Shown piece after piece: positions 25,721 through 36,200 of a stretch of 64,000 nucleotides of DNA (position 1 is its first letter; the number at the start of each line of letters is the position of its first letter). Below the pieces are notes generated by a model. The model did no database searches. It had not been told where the DNA came from and worked only from the letters and a program-made list of their open reading frames with translations. This stretch comes from Desulfobacteraceae bacterium (lineage in GTDB: Bacteria; Desulfobacterota; Desulfobacteria; Desulfobacterales; Desulfosarcinaceae): contig JAMOUQ010000044.1 in the NCBI GenBank assembly GCA_027068085.1, positions 1 to 64,000 of the forward strand, in the 5' to 3' direction. Position numbers and translations under genes: made by a program.

Positions 25721-27763
25721 ATGGCAGAAGAAGTAAAGGTTAAAGCAAAGGCGGCCAAGGCGGCCAAGGCACCCAAACTGGCCGATCCGGTAAAGGCCTC
25801 CATTGACCCGGCAACTCAGCAGATGATTTCCAGGGCCCAGGAGCTGGGCATCGACACTATTTTCGACCGCGCCCAGACCATCAAACCCTGTAATATAGGT
25901 TTGCAGGGCATTTGCTGCAAGAATTGTTCAATGGGCCCCTGTCGCCTGCCGCTTCCCAAAGGCGGGATCGAGGGCGAGGACACCCGCAAGGGTATGTGCG
26001 GCGCAACGGCCAATACCATTGCCGCCCGTAACTTCATCCGGATGATCGCCGGCGGTGCCGCAGCCCACTCGGACCATGGCCGGAGCGTGGCCGAGGTTTT
26101 CCTTTCCGCGGCCCGCAAGGAAAGCGATGCTTACCAGATCAAGGACGTCAACAAGCTGATGACCGTGGCCGAAGCCCTGGAAGTGGAAACCAAGGTTGAG
26201 GTCGACGGTGAATTACAGGACCGGGACCCGGACGAGATCGCCCTGGAAGTGGCCGAAAAAGCCCTTGCCGAGTGGGGCAAGCCCGAAGGCGAGGTGCTCT
26301 ACCTGAAGCGGGCGCCGGCGCCGCTTTATGAAAAATGGAAGAAAGCCGGGGTTCGGCCGCGCAACATAGACCGTGAAGTCGTCGAAATCATGCACCGGAC
26401 CCACATGGGGGTCGATCAGGATTACAAGAACCTGATGAAACAGGGAGTGCGCTGCTCGCTGGCCGACGGATGGGGCGGTTCCATGCTGGCCACCGACCTG
26501 CAGGACATTCTTTTCGGCACGCCTTATCCGCTTCAGTCCGAGGCCAATCTCGGCGTGATGCGCGAAGACCACGTCAATATCGTCATCCACGGGCATGAGC
26601 CGGTTCTTTCCGAGATCATCGTGGCCGTGTCCCAGCGCAAGGACATGATCGAATACGCCAAGAACAAGGGCGCCAAGGGCATCCAGCTTTCGGGCATCTG
26701 CTGTACGGCCAACGAGATCCTGCAGCGCCACGGAGTTCCGCCGGCAGGCACATTCCTGCAACAGGAGCTGGCAATCATAACCGGCGCCTGCGACGCCATG
26801 GTGGTGGATATCCAGTGTATCTTCCAGAACCTGGCCAACGTGGCCAAGTGCTTCCACACCAAGCTGATCACCACCCATCCGATCGCCAAGATGGAGCAGG
26901 ACAACGTCATTCATATCGAGTTTGACGAGCACCATGCCCTGGAAGATGCCGAAAAGATAGTCAAGCTGGCAATCGACAACTTCGAAAACCGCAAGACCGA
27001 AGTGATGATTCCGCGCCATAAGGCCACCCAGATCGCCGGCTTCGGAGTCGAGTCGATCCGTTATCACCTGGGCGGCACCTTCCGGGGTGATTACTTCACC
27101 CTCAACGACAATATCATCAACGGCCGCATCCGGGGTATCGCCGGAGTGGTGGGCTGCAACAACGCCCGCTCCCGCCACAACGAGGCCCACATCACCGTGG
27201 TCAAGGAACTGATCAAAAACGACGTCATCGTTCTGACCACCGGCTGCAACGGTATTGCCTGCGCCATGGAGGGCCTGCTGACGCCCGAATCGGCTCAGGT
27301 ATACTGCGGCCCAGGTTTGGCGGAGGTGTGCGAGACGGTCGGTATTCCGCCGGTTCTTCATCTGGGATCGTGTGTCGACAACAGCCGCATTCTGCTGGCG
27401 GCCACCGAAGTGGTCAAGGCAGGCGGCCTGGGCAAGGACATCTCCGACCTGCCGGCGGCCGGATCGGCGCCCGAATGGATGAGCGAAAAGGCGATCTCCA
27501 TCGGCCAGTATTTCGTGGCTTCCGGTGTGTATACCGTCTTCGGCGTGACCCTGCCGACTTCCGGCGCGCCGGTATTCCACGAATTTCTGACCAAGGACAT
27601 GGAGAAGCTCTACGGCGGCATGTGGGATCTGGAAGCGGATCCGGTAAAACATGCTCAGAAGATGATCGCCCATATCGACAAGAAACGTAAAGAGCTGGGC
27701 ATCGACAAGGCCCGCGAGCGCGTGCTGATGGATATGGCCGACCGCATGGCTCTTGAGGCGTAA
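25721..27763 (+). CDS. acsA: anaerobic Ni-carbon monoxide dehydrogenase catalytic subunit
   Basis: A 680-residue CooS/AcsA-type enzyme interconverting CO and CO2 at a Ni-Fe-S C-cluster. The N-terminus holds the D- and B-cluster cysteines (CNIGLQGICCKNCSMGPCR, then GMCGAT). C-cluster and channel residues appear in VIHGHEPVLSE, LSGICCTANEI, VVGCNNARSRHNE, TTGCNGIACAMEG and LGSCVDN. The first 35 residues are a Lys/Ala-rich extension (KVKAKAAKAAKAPK) recalling the acsD tail. The ATG follows GGGGAGGA. As the second gene of the operon it supplies CO to the acetyl-CoA synthase encoded next. No CooC/AcsF nickel-insertion ATPase is nearby. Confidence 0.97.
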   Translation: MAEEVKVKAKAAKAAKAPKLADPVKASIDPATQQMISRAQELGIDTIFDRAQTIKPCNIGLQGICCKNCSMGPCRLPLPKGGIEGEDTRKGMCGATANTIAARNFIRMIAGGAAAHSDHGRSVAEVFLSAARKESDAYQIKDVNKLMTVAEALEVETKVEVDGELQDRDPDEIALEVAEKALAEWGKPEGEVLYLKRAPAPLYEKWKKAGVRPRNIDREVVEIMHRTHMGVDQDYKNLMKQGVRCSLADGWGGSMLATDLQDILFGTPYPLQSEANLGVMREDHVNIVIHGHEPVLSEIIVAVSQRKDMIEYAKNKGAKGIQLSGICCTANEILQRHGVPPAGTFLQQELAIITGACDAMVVDIQCIFQNLANVAKCFHTKLITTHPIAKMEQDNVIHIEFDEHHALEDAEKIVKLAIDNFENRKTEVMIPRHKATQIAGFGVESIRYHLGGTFRGDYFTLNDNIINGRIRGIAGVVGCNNARSRHNEAHITVVKELIKNDVIVLTTGCNGIACAMEGLLTPESAQVYCGPGLAEVCETVGIPPVLHLGSCVDNSRILLAATEVVKAGGLGKDISDLPAAGSAPEWMSEKAISIGQYFVASGVYTVFGVTLPTSGAPVFHEFLTKDMEKLYGGMWDLEADPVKHAQKMIAHIDKKRKELGIDKARERVLMDMADRMALEA

Positions 27764-27805
27764 GGTTCAAAGATAAACCGAAAATCCTCAGCGAAGGAGG
27801 AACAA

Positions 27806-30019
27806 ATGTCAAGACTTGTCGCTTTTGCCGCCATCCAGGGTGGTTACAATATTGTCTCCAAAGTTGAAGGAAAGTACAAACGCGCTTTGGAAACTTATGA
27901 TGCCGACACCCAGGTCGGTTTTCCCAATACTGCCTACTATCTTCCGGTGATCTATTCCCTGCTGGGTATCAAGGTGGAAACCCTGGAAGACATGAAAAGG
28001 CCCCTGGAGTTTGCCCGTAAACTGCTGCCGCCCCATATCAAGGGACGCCATCACCTGCCGTACCTGGGACCGCTTCTGGACGCCGGCATGGCAGCCATCC
28101 TGGCCTTCGAGATAGAAGAGGCTCTGCGCTATCTCGAAGAACCGGATTTCTACCTGCCGTCGGAAGAAATCGACGAAGACGCCGGCAAGATCTGGCTGGG
28201 AGCGGCCGACGACACCATCATGCGCAAGCGCGGCGTGGAATTCGTCGACGGCTCGGCCCCCGGCTTTGCCGCCATCGTGGGTGCCGCGCCGGATGCCGAG
28301 ACCGCCAAGATGATCGTCGAAGAATACCAGCGCCGCAGCCTCTACATCTTCTGTGCCGCCAACCAGAACGGCACCACGGTCATCGAGCAGCTCATGAGCC
28401 TGGGAGTCCAGGTGGGCTGGAATACACGTATCGTGCCTTTCGGTCCGTATATCTCTTCGGCGGTTTTCGCCCTGGGGTTCGCCAACCGGGCCGCCATGGC
28501 CTTCGGCGGCGTTCAGCCGGGTGACTACAAGAAGATCCTCAAGTACAACAAGGACCGCATCTTCGCCTTCGTCAACGCCCTGGGCGACGTCAACGCCGAA
28601 TGGGCCGCGGCGGCCGCCGGTTGTATCAACTGGGGTTTCCCGACCATCGCCGACACCGACATTCCCGAGGTGCTGCCCACCGGTATCTGTACCTACGAGC
28701 ATGTCGTGGCCAACGTGCCCCATGAAGAGATGGTCCAGCGTTCGGTGGAAGTGCGCGGCCTGAAGACCACGGTCAGCGAAATCGACATTCCGTGCGCCTT
28801 CGGCCCGGCTTACGAGGGCGAGCGTGTTCGTGGCGCCGACCTTTACTGCCAGGCCGGCGGCGGCAAGACCCAGTGCACCGAGTATCTGAAGAGGGCCGAG
28901 ATGAACGAGATCGAGGACGGCAAGGTTACCGTCATCGGCCCCGACATTCCGGACATGAAAGAAGGCGATGTCTTCCCGCTGGGAATCTTCATGCAGGTTG
29001 CCGGCCGCGAATTCCAGGAAGACTTCGAGCCCATCCTGGAGCGCCAGACCCATCACCTGATCAACTATATCCAGGGCGTGATGCACATCGGCCAGCGTGA
29101 TATCGCCTGGGTGCGGATCAGCAAGGCCGCCGTGGAGAAAGGCTTCACCCTCAAGGATATCGGGGTGGTGCTGCATGCCAAGTTCCATCAGGACTTCAAC
29201 AAGATCCTCGACAAGGTTCAGGTCACCCTTTACACCAACAAGGAGGACGTGGACAAGCTTACCGCCGAGGCCCGTGCCGCTTACAAGAAGCGCGACGAGC
29301 GGGTGGAGAACATGACCGACGAAGACGTGGAGATCTACTACTCCTGCACTCTTTGCCAGTCTTTCGCCCCCACCCATGTCTGCACGGTGAGCCCTGAGCG
29401 TACCGGCCTTTGCGGGGCTTACAACTGGATGGACTGCAAGGCTTCATACGAGATCAATCCCACCGGCCCCAACCAGCCCATCGAAAAGGGCGAATGCCTC
29501 GATCCGGTCCTGGGGCAGTGGAAGGGCGTCAACGAGTTCGTCAACAAGGCTTCCCGCGGTGCCATCACCCATTACAACTTCTACTCCCTGGTCCATGATC
29601 CCATGACCACCTGCGGCTGCTGCGAGTGTATCGCCGCCATGCTGCCGGCCTGTAACGGGGTTATGACCGTCAACCGCGAGTATACCGGCGAGACTCCCTG
29701 CGGGATGAAGTTCACCACCCTGGCCGGTGTTATGGGCGGCGGTGCTTCTTCACCCGGCTTTGTGGGTCATTCCAAGTTCAACATCACCCAGAGGAAGTTC
29801 ATCAAGGGTGACGGCGGACTGCTGCGCATGGTGTGGATGCCCAAGATGCTCAAGGAAGAGCTTAAAGAGCGCCTTATCAAGCGCGGAGAAGAGCTGGGAT
29901 ACCCGAACCTGATCGACATGATAGCCGATGAAACGGTTGGCACCACCGAGGAAGAGATCCTGCCCTTCCTCCAGGAAAAAGGCCATCCTGCCCTGTCCAT
30001 GGATCCCCTGGTAGGCTAA
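27806..30019 (+). CDS. acsB: acetyl-CoA synthase (CO-methylating)
   Basis: A 737-residue bacterial-type ACS, close to the 729 residues of the Moorella protein, so the N-terminal CODH-contacting domain is present. It joins CO, a CFeSP-borne methyl group and CoA at the A-cluster. The A-cluster cysteines are clear: YSCTLCQSFAPTHVC with TGLCGAYNWMDC for the [4Fe-4S] part, and TTCGCCECIAAM supplying the Cys-Gly-Cys that binds the distal nickel. The ATG has GAAGGAGGAA upstream. It is 42 bases after acsA and in the same operon. Confidence 0.97.
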   Translation: MSRLVAFAAIQGGYNIVSKVEGKYKRALETYDADTQVGFPNTAYYLPVIYSLLGIKVETLEDMKRPLEFARKLLPPHIKGRHHLPYLGPLLDAGMAAILAFEIEEALRYLEEPDFYLPSEEIDEDAGKIWLGAADDTIMRKRGVEFVDGSAPGFAAIVGAAPDAETAKMIVEEYQRRSLYIFCAANQNGTTVIEQLMSLGVQVGWNTRIVPFGPYISSAVFALGFANRAAMAFGGVQPGDYKKILKYNKDRIFAFVNALGDVNAEWAAAAAGCINWGFPTIADTDIPEVLPTGICTYEHVVANVPHEEMVQRSVEVRGLKTTVSEIDIPCAFGPAYEGERVRGADLYCQAGGGKTQCTEYLKRAEMNEIEDGKVTVIGPDIPDMKEGDVFPLGIFMQVAGREFQEDFEPILERQTHHLINYIQGVMHIGQRDIAWVRISKAAVEKGFTLKDIGVVLHAKFHQDFNKILDKVQVTLYTNKEDVDKLTAEARAAYKKRDERVENMTDEDVEIYYSCTLCQSFAPTHVCTVSPERTGLCGAYNWMDCKASYEINPTGPNQPIEKGECLDPVLGQWKGVNEFVNKASRGAITHYNFYSLVHDPMTTCGCCECIAAMLPACNGVMTVNREYTGETPCGMKFTTLAGVMGGGASSPGFVGHSKFNITQRKFIKGDGGLLRMVWMPKMLKEELKERLIKRGEELGYPNLIDMIADETVGTTEEEILPFLQEKGHPALSMDPLVG

Positions 30020-30093
30020 TGTAATTAGATCCGTGCGGTGCCGGCTTGTTTTTGCCGGTGCCGCACGTGAAACGATTTACGAAGGAGACGCAA

Positions 30094-31440
30094 ATGGCAT
30101 TAACCGGTATACAAATTTTCAAGCTCCTGCCGAAGACCAACTGTAAGGAATGTGGGGTGCCCACCTGCCTGGCGTTTGCCATGAACCTGGCTTCGGGCAA
30201 AGCGGAACTTGACAGCTGCCCCTATGTTTCCGATGAAGCCCGGGAAAAGCTTGCCGAGGCTTCGGCTCCGCCCATCCGGCCGGTGGTGATCGGCAAGGGC
30301 GTCCGCAAGGCGACCATAGGCGGTGAAACCGTTCAATACCGCCATGAAAAGACATTCTACAATCCGACCTTGATGGCAGCCCTGGTGGGTTCCGATATTT
30401 CTTCCGATGAGCTGGCAACCAAGCTCAAGGGCTGGAACGCCCTCCAGTACGAACGGGTCGGCCTGAATCTGCGGCCTGAGCTGGTGGCGGTCAAGGACGT
30501 AGGCGGCGATGCAGCCGCTTTTGCCGCCGTCGCCAAACAGGTTGCCGAAACCTCCGAGTTCAACGTGATCCTGATGACAGAGGACGAGGCGGTGATGAAG
30601 GCCGGGATAGAGGCGGCCGGTTTCAAGCGCCCCCTGATGTATGCCGCCACCGAGGCGAACCTCGAAGCCTTTGGCCAGCTTGCCAAGGACAACGACCTGC
30701 CCCTGGCTGTCAAGGCCGATTCGGTCGAGGCTCTTGTCCCCCTGACCGAGAAACTGGCCGGCATGGGACTCAAGGACCTGGTTATCGATCCGGGTTCCAG
30801 GGAAGTCAAGCAGAGCAAGGACGACATGATAGCCATCAGGCGGGCGGCCCTGAAAGACGGCAACCGCGCCGTGGGTTATCCCACCATAACCTTCCCCTGC
30901 GAGATGGCCAGCAATCTGGATGTGGAAACCCTGATCGCCGCCATGTTCATTGCAAAATACGGCAGCATCGTGGTCTTGTCCGATTTCCGCGGCGAGAGCC
31001 TCTTCCCGCTGCTGCTGGAACGGCTCAACATTTTTACCGATCCGCAGCGGCCCATGACGGTGACCGAGGGCATCTACGAGATCGGCAAACCGGATGAAAA
31101 TTCGCCCGTGCTGGTAACCACCAACTTTGCCCTGACTTACTTCATAGTCTCCGGGGAGGTGGAAGGCAGCAAGGTGCCGGCATGGCTGATGATCAAGGAT
31201 TCTGAAGGCCTGAGCGTGCTGACGGCCTGGGCCGCCGGCAAGTTCGCCGGTGACGATGTGGGCATGTTCATCAAGAAGTCCGGGATAATGGACAAGGTCA
31301 AGCATAAGGAGCTGATCATTCCGGGTTACGCGGCCTCCATAGTGGGCGACATCGAAGAAGAGCTTCCCGGCTGGAAGATCATCGTCGGTCCCCGCGAAGC
31401 GGCTCATTTGCCTGCATTTTTAAGAGAAAAGTATTCATAA
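30094..31440 (+). CDS. acsC: CFeSP large subunit (CODH/ACS gamma)
   Basis: A 448-residue corrinoid/iron-sulfur protein. The N-terminal domain has the low-potential [4Fe-4S] motif (TNCKECGVPTCLAFAMNLAS, with the fourth Cys in DSCPYV) that re-reduces the cobalt. A TIM-barrel follows, and the C-terminal third is the B12-binding domain (GYAASIVGDIEEELPGWKII). The start ATG at 30094 is preceded by GAAGGAGA; the open frame extends upstream but without a ribosome-binding site. It partners with the acsD product. Confidence 0.95.
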   Translation: MALTGIQIFKLLPKTNCKECGVPTCLAFAMNLASGKAELDSCPYVSDEAREKLAEASAPPIRPVVIGKGVRKATIGGETVQYRHEKTFYNPTLMAALVGSDISSDELATKLKGWNALQYERVGLNLRPELVAVKDVGGDAAAFAAVAKQVAETSEFNVILMTEDEAVMKAGIEAAGFKRPLMYAATEANLEAFGQLAKDNDLPLAVKADSVEALVPLTEKLAGMGLKDLVIDPGSREVKQSKDDMIAIRRAALKDGNRAVGYPTITFPCEMASNLDVETLIAAMFIAKYGSIVVLSDFRGESLFPLLLERLNIFTDPQRPMTVTEGIYEIGKPDENSPVLVTTNFALTYFIVSGEVEGSKVPAWLMIKDSEGLSVLTAWAAGKFAGDDVGMFIKKSGIMDKVKHKELIIPGYAASIVGDIEEELPGWKIIVGPREAAHLPAFLREKYS

Positions 31441-31574
31441 ACCGCCCGGCGGCCGCTTCATCGAGGCGGCCCCAAGGCAAACCCCGTTCGCCGGCCGGAT
31501 TGTAGGACAATACGGCTGATCATCAGGGCGCTCCATGATCCGGCTGGTGGATGCGGTGCAAAGAGGGAGGATGT

Positions 31575-32468
31575 ATGTTACTGATAGGTGAGAGTCTGAA
31601 CGTTATTTCCAAGGCCATCGGTAAGGCGTTCAAGGAACGTGATCCCAAGCCGATCCAGGAGGAAGCTCTTTTCCAGAAGGAAAAGGGTATGGATTATATA
31701 GACATCAACCTGGGTCCGGCCAAAAAAGACGGCCATGAGCTGATGCCCTGGGTGGTGGAAGTAGTCCAGGAGGTGGTGCCCGATGTTCCCCTGGCCCTGG
31801 ATACTTCAAACATCGACGCCATCGAGGCGGCCCTCAAAGTCGTCAAGGAGGTTCCGGGCAAATCCCACATAATAAATTCCATCATGGTCAGGCCGGAACG
31901 TTATGAACGGATGGTGCCCATGGCGGCCGAGTACAATGCCGATTTCATCGCCCTGATGTGGGGCCCCGAAGGTCTGCCGCGGGATGAAAACGAGCGGGCC
32001 GCCCTGTGCGTGGAGTTGCTCTATTTCGCCAACGAGGCAGGCATTCCCAACGAGAAGATCTGGGTGGACGGAATAGTGACTCCGGTCAATATCCAGCAGC
32101 CCCAGGCCATCAGCCTGATGGAATTCCAGAAGATGCTGCCGGACATCGCCCCCGGGGCGCGCAGCACCTGTGGTCTTTCAAACATTTCCAATGGTCCCCC
32201 CAATCATCTTCGCCCCATCCTGAACCAGACCTACATGGTCATGCTCCAGAAATGCGGTATGGAATCGGTGATCGCCGACCCGCGCGACGACCAGCTGATT
32301 GCGATTGCCAAGGGACAGCGCCAGGATATCGTCGACCTGATCTACAAGATCATGGATGGCGAAGACGTGGACCGGTCAAGCCTGTCTGACGAATTGCTGA
32401 AATACGCCAAGACGGTGGATGTCATTCTCGGGACCACCCTGTATTCTGATTCCTGGCTGGAGTTGTAA
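31575..32468 (+). CDS. acsE: 5-methyltetrahydrofolate:CFeSP methyltransferase
   Basis: A 297-residue pterin-binding TIM-barrel enzyme. Family stretches are LLIGESLNVISKAIGKAF at the start, GMDYIDINLGPAKKDG, ALDTSNIDAIEAALK and RSTCGLSNISNGPPNHLRP. It passes the methyl group from methyl-H4folate to cob(I)alamin of the CFeSP. The start ATG 31575 sits four bases after GAGGGAGG. A gap of about 130 bases separates it from acsC, and a terminator closes the operon after it. MetF/MetV and other methyl-branch genes are not in the window. Confidence 0.93.
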   Translation: MLLIGESLNVISKAIGKAFKERDPKPIQEEALFQKEKGMDYIDINLGPAKKDGHELMPWVVEVVQEVVPDVPLALDTSNIDAIEAALKVVKEVPGKSHIINSIMVRPERYERMVPMAAEYNADFIALMWGPEGLPRDENERAALCVELLYFANEAGIPNEKIWVDGIVTPVNIQQPQAISLMEFQKMLPDIAPGARSTCGLSNISNGPPNHLRPILNQTYMVMLQKCGMESVIADPRDDQLIAIAKGQRQDIVDLIYKIMDGEDVDRSSLSDELLKYAKTVDVILGTTLYSDSWLEL

Positions 32469-32504
32469 TTTCCCCGGAACGGGGGTGCAGCCTACGCAAG
32501 CCGG

Positions 32505-32541
32505 AAGCCCCGGAGAGCGGTCAGCCCTCCGGGGCTTTTTT
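32505..32541 (+). terminator. intrinsic terminator of the CODH/ACS operon
   Basis: A 9-bp stem (GCCCCGGAG at 32507-32515 with CTCCGGGGC at 32527-32535), an 11-nt loop and TTTTTT. Confidence 0.85.
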
Positions 32542-32650
32542 ATGTTACCGGGCCCGCTTTTAAGAGGCGGGCGGTTGGAAGCGGTTTAAGCCGCAAAAGG
32601 GGCGAGGGCGGGAGCGGCACCTTGGTTTCAGTCATAACGAATCGGTACTA

Positions 32651-32679
32651 TTGACAATTTTTGCCTTATGGATTATTGA
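32651..32679 (+). promoter_or_regulatory. candidate promoter of the PilZ/PEP-enzyme/GAPDH operon
   Basis: A perfect TTGACA (32651-32656), a 17-base spacer and TATTGA (32674-32679, weak). Apart from this, the 300 bases between the CODH/ACS terminator and the PilZ gene show nothing I can name. Confidence 0.4.
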
Positions 32680-32841
32680 TTGAATCCGGCTGGTCTACCA
32701 ACCGATCAAATTGCTTTGCTTTTCAGGCATGCCAGTCTTGTTTTCCTCACGGCGACCAGTGTACAGCAAACATTCATACCGGGTAATCATGGTTAACCAA
32801 CAATGAGGCGATGCTTTTACGGCAGGGAAAGTGGTGATTAG

Positions 32842-33222
32842 ATGGTTTCAGAAAGAAGAAAGTATAGACGCGTCAAATTGTCGGTTGAAGACGGGTTTTT
32901 CGGCAACTTTCTGCTTCCCGATGGTTCCGTGATCAATGCCCCGCTGGTCGATTTGAGTGCCGGAGGGTTCAATTTCGCCCTGCCGAAGTCGGATCGGCAA
33001 AAATTGAAGCCGGGCAGTAAACTGGTCATGGCCAAGATATTCGGGGCCACGAATTTCGAGCTGAGCAAGACTGCCGAGGCTCAGGTGCGCTGGATGGGCG
33101 ACCCGGAGCCTGACGGAACGGTGCCGGTGGGTTGCCAGTTCCAGGACCTGGACGAATCCGAACGTTCCCGGATCGAACGTTTCGTCGACCAGGAAAGAGT
33201 GATAAGGGGACAATATGACTGA
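32842..33222 (+). CDS. PilZ-domain protein (possible c-di-GMP receptor)
   Basis: A 126-residue single-domain protein. Both c-di-GMP contact motifs are present: the RxxxR region at residues 5-10 (RRKYRR) and D-x-S-x2-G at 37-42 (DLSAGG). It should therefore be able to bind c-di-GMP. It lies 50 bases upstream of the large PEP/pyruvate-binding protein and on the same strand, which suggests joint expression. The ribosome-binding site is weak. Confidence 0.85.
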   Translation: MVSERRKYRRVKLSVEDGFFGNFLLPDGSVINAPLVDLSAGGFNFALPKSDRQKLKPGSKLVMAKIFGATNFELSKTAEAQVRWMGDPEPDGTVPVGCQFQDLDESERSRIERFVDQERVIRGQYD

Positions 33223-33272
33223 ATCGCCGCAGCACCGGACTGTGGCGGCACTATTTGTCCCGGAGGGTAAAG

Positions 33273-36200
33273 ATGATCAAGTCCCAGGCCCTTGAGATCA
33301 ACCTGGCCCGGACCAGGGTAGAAGTTTCCATCGATCCCAGCTACCTGCCCGTTCAGAGGGTGATGGAGCAGTACTTCGGGCTCAGGGAATCGGTGCATTC
33401 ATTTTTGATCGAAGTCTCCCATCCTTACAAAAACTGGCAATACATAGTCAGTGAAGCCCGCAGCCTGGCCTTCAATTATTTTCATCTTTTCCTGAGACAC
33501 CCCGAAGGTGATGTCGCCGCAGAGAGAATAATCGGGCTGTTCTTCGACGCCCTGGAGGTTTCAAAGCCGGCCGGGGTAAACGTCGATGCCGCCGACAACA
33601 TGCTGCTTTACCTGCAGAAGATAGTCAAGGAGGCCGGCAAACAGCACGCTTCTTTTTTCCGGCTCGCCATCGAAACCATGGATAGGATCACCGGACTGTC
33701 CGACGAGTCGTTCTTTCTCTTTGTCAAAAGCTACTATTCCATCAAGAGCCTGGTGGAGGCGGCAAAAAGCCTGGAAGTCGCCCTGCCGGAGCAGGTCCGG
33801 GTCATGCGGCGTTTGCTTGAAAGGCATTTGCGGCGCACTTACGATTACTGGGCGGCCATAGAAGACCCCCGGCAATGGTTCGCCAAGCAGTGCGCAGGAC
33901 AAGAGCTGCCCCGGGCGCTGGACGGGACTTTTGCCACCATAACTCATGGAGCACTTGACCGCTACCGCCTGGTACTCGAAGAGCTGGCCGCCGCCGAAGG
34001 TGAAGATGAAGCGGTTTTACAGAGCCTGCTGGAGTTGCCCGATTTTGGCGACATCATCCGGACATACCGCCGGATTGCCCGCAAGATGGAACAGGCCGCC
34101 GGAGATGCCCGGCTGGGGGTGCACTGGAAGGTTCTTTTTCTTTTTCACATGATGCGCATCCCGGGGCTGGCGGTTCTGCACGAAGACGTGCTGCGGGATG
34201 TCAACCGCACCCTTGACCGGCTGATGGCCGACCGGAACCGCAATGAAGTATTCAAACTCATAGACAGCACCGTTCCCGTTCTCCGTCAGGCCATGGGCGA
34301 CTATCCGTCAACCGCCCTGGCCTGCGTTCTCAGCCTGGGACGCAATGTTTACCGCACCGGCGACAACGAACTGGTGGCTCACCTGATATCCCGCATCGTG
34401 GAATTGGAATTTCAGACACCCGGTCTTGGCGGCGTGGGCAATGACTGGCAGATCAGGGTCAACCCGGCCCACATTCAGAACATCAGGGTCTGGATGGAGC
34501 TGATCGAGATGAGCCCCAAGTGGTCCACCCGCCTTTTGTCGAGCCTGATCGTCCACCTGGCCGTAAGCGGCGTATTCATCAAAGACACCGATCTTTTCGG
34601 CCGGGATATCACCCGTTTCCTCAATTCCGAAATTGCGCCGGTCTACAACCTGGCCAAGCAGCTGGCCAGGTTGTTTCCGGCCTATTTCAATGATATCGGG
34701 GCCGAGGGAGAGCTGCGCGACATCTCGACCCGGATAGACGAGCTTTGCCACCGCCGCGATCCGCTGATTCACTTTCTGCGCAAGCAGAGCCATGTCGAGA
34801 GCAGCAACCAGATTCTCGATTTCATGGAAGCGACGATTCTCTTCTGGGCCACCGGCGACAAGCAGGGCCTGGCTCCCTATATGCCGCCCAACATTTTCCA
34901 GCAGGTGGAGACAAGCGGTGAGTTCGTGGACGGGGTCCGGAAGGTAATCAGCCATCTGGCCGACCGGGGGGTGGCGATACCCAAAGGTTTGCTCGAAGTC
35001 GACCGGGAACGGCTGGAGGAAATGATAAACCGGTGCTCCCGGGCAAAGCCAATCGACCGCAAGCGGGTGCTGCTGCTTGCTCAGTTCTACAAGTTGCTGA
35101 ATCAAAAATACAATCTGGAATTTTTCGACATTCACCAGCACATGGAGCAGCTTGCCGCCGAAGCTTTTCCCGACCTTGACCGCCTGCGGGTTGCGCTCCG
35201 GGAGCCTGAGCTTAAGAGCCGGGTATTCAAGCTGCTGGATTTCATGGAGCGGCTTAAAGGTTTGATCCTTTCTGAAAAGTCTTACCAGGTCAAGGAGGAC
35301 ATCTACAAAAAACGTCATTTCACGGTCGACATACCCTCCATGTACGGCAGCTACCATGAGCTGAAGTTCGATGCCATGGGGCTGACCCTGAGGCTGGAGG
35401 CCCTGGTCAACGTCCTGTTCGAAGAGCTGATCGCAGGCATCGATCTTTCCCTGATCACCAAGGCCACTTTCTACCAGATCTATGACCGCCTGATGCTTTT
35501 CGACAAGGCGCTCAAAATCGACGGTATTTCCTCGGTGGAGCTTGAAAGGCAGCTCGACCTGCTGGCCCATTCGCTGGAGGTAAAGGGGTTCAGCTTCACC
35601 CAGTATCTGGATATCTTCAAGGGATTTGCCCAGGCCGTCAAGAACATAATCAACGACTACTTCAACAATGTCCACGGAGACAATCTGACCAGGGTGCTTT
35701 CGCGCCTGGAGCCGGACCGGATCCTGGACAAGTTTCTTCCCTCGGAAGGACTCGAAGACCGGGTCAAGCTGCATCACCGGGTGTCTGAGATTTTCTTCCG
35801 GGACCGGATCGCCATGTCACTGGGGCTCCAGCAGCTCGATGTTTTTTTGAGCCGTATCCTCAACACCCTGTTCAACCAGTCCGACAAGCTGCCCAAGGAC
35901 AAGCTTCAGCTGCTGCTCAACTACGATCCCCAGCGGGCCATGACATCCCTGGAAAGGCCCAACAGCCTTGCCACCGGGATAATCTATCTGGGCAACAAGG
36001 GCCTCAACCTGCTCAAGCTGAAAAACCTGGGGCTGCGGATTCCCACCGGCTTCATAATAACCACCGAAGTCTTTCGCTGCCGGGATATAATCGATACCTT
36101 TCCGGCAGCCGAGCAGAATTTCAAGGAACAGGTGGCCGGACACATTCAGGAAATGGAAAAGGTCACCGGCAAACGCTTCGGTGATCCCCAAAATCCGCTG

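Noticed and set aside
31575-32468. acsE as dihydropteroate synthase
   Set aside because: The pterin-binding barrel is shared, but the operon position and the N-terminal LLIGESLNVISKAIG point to the methyl-H4folate methyltransferase.
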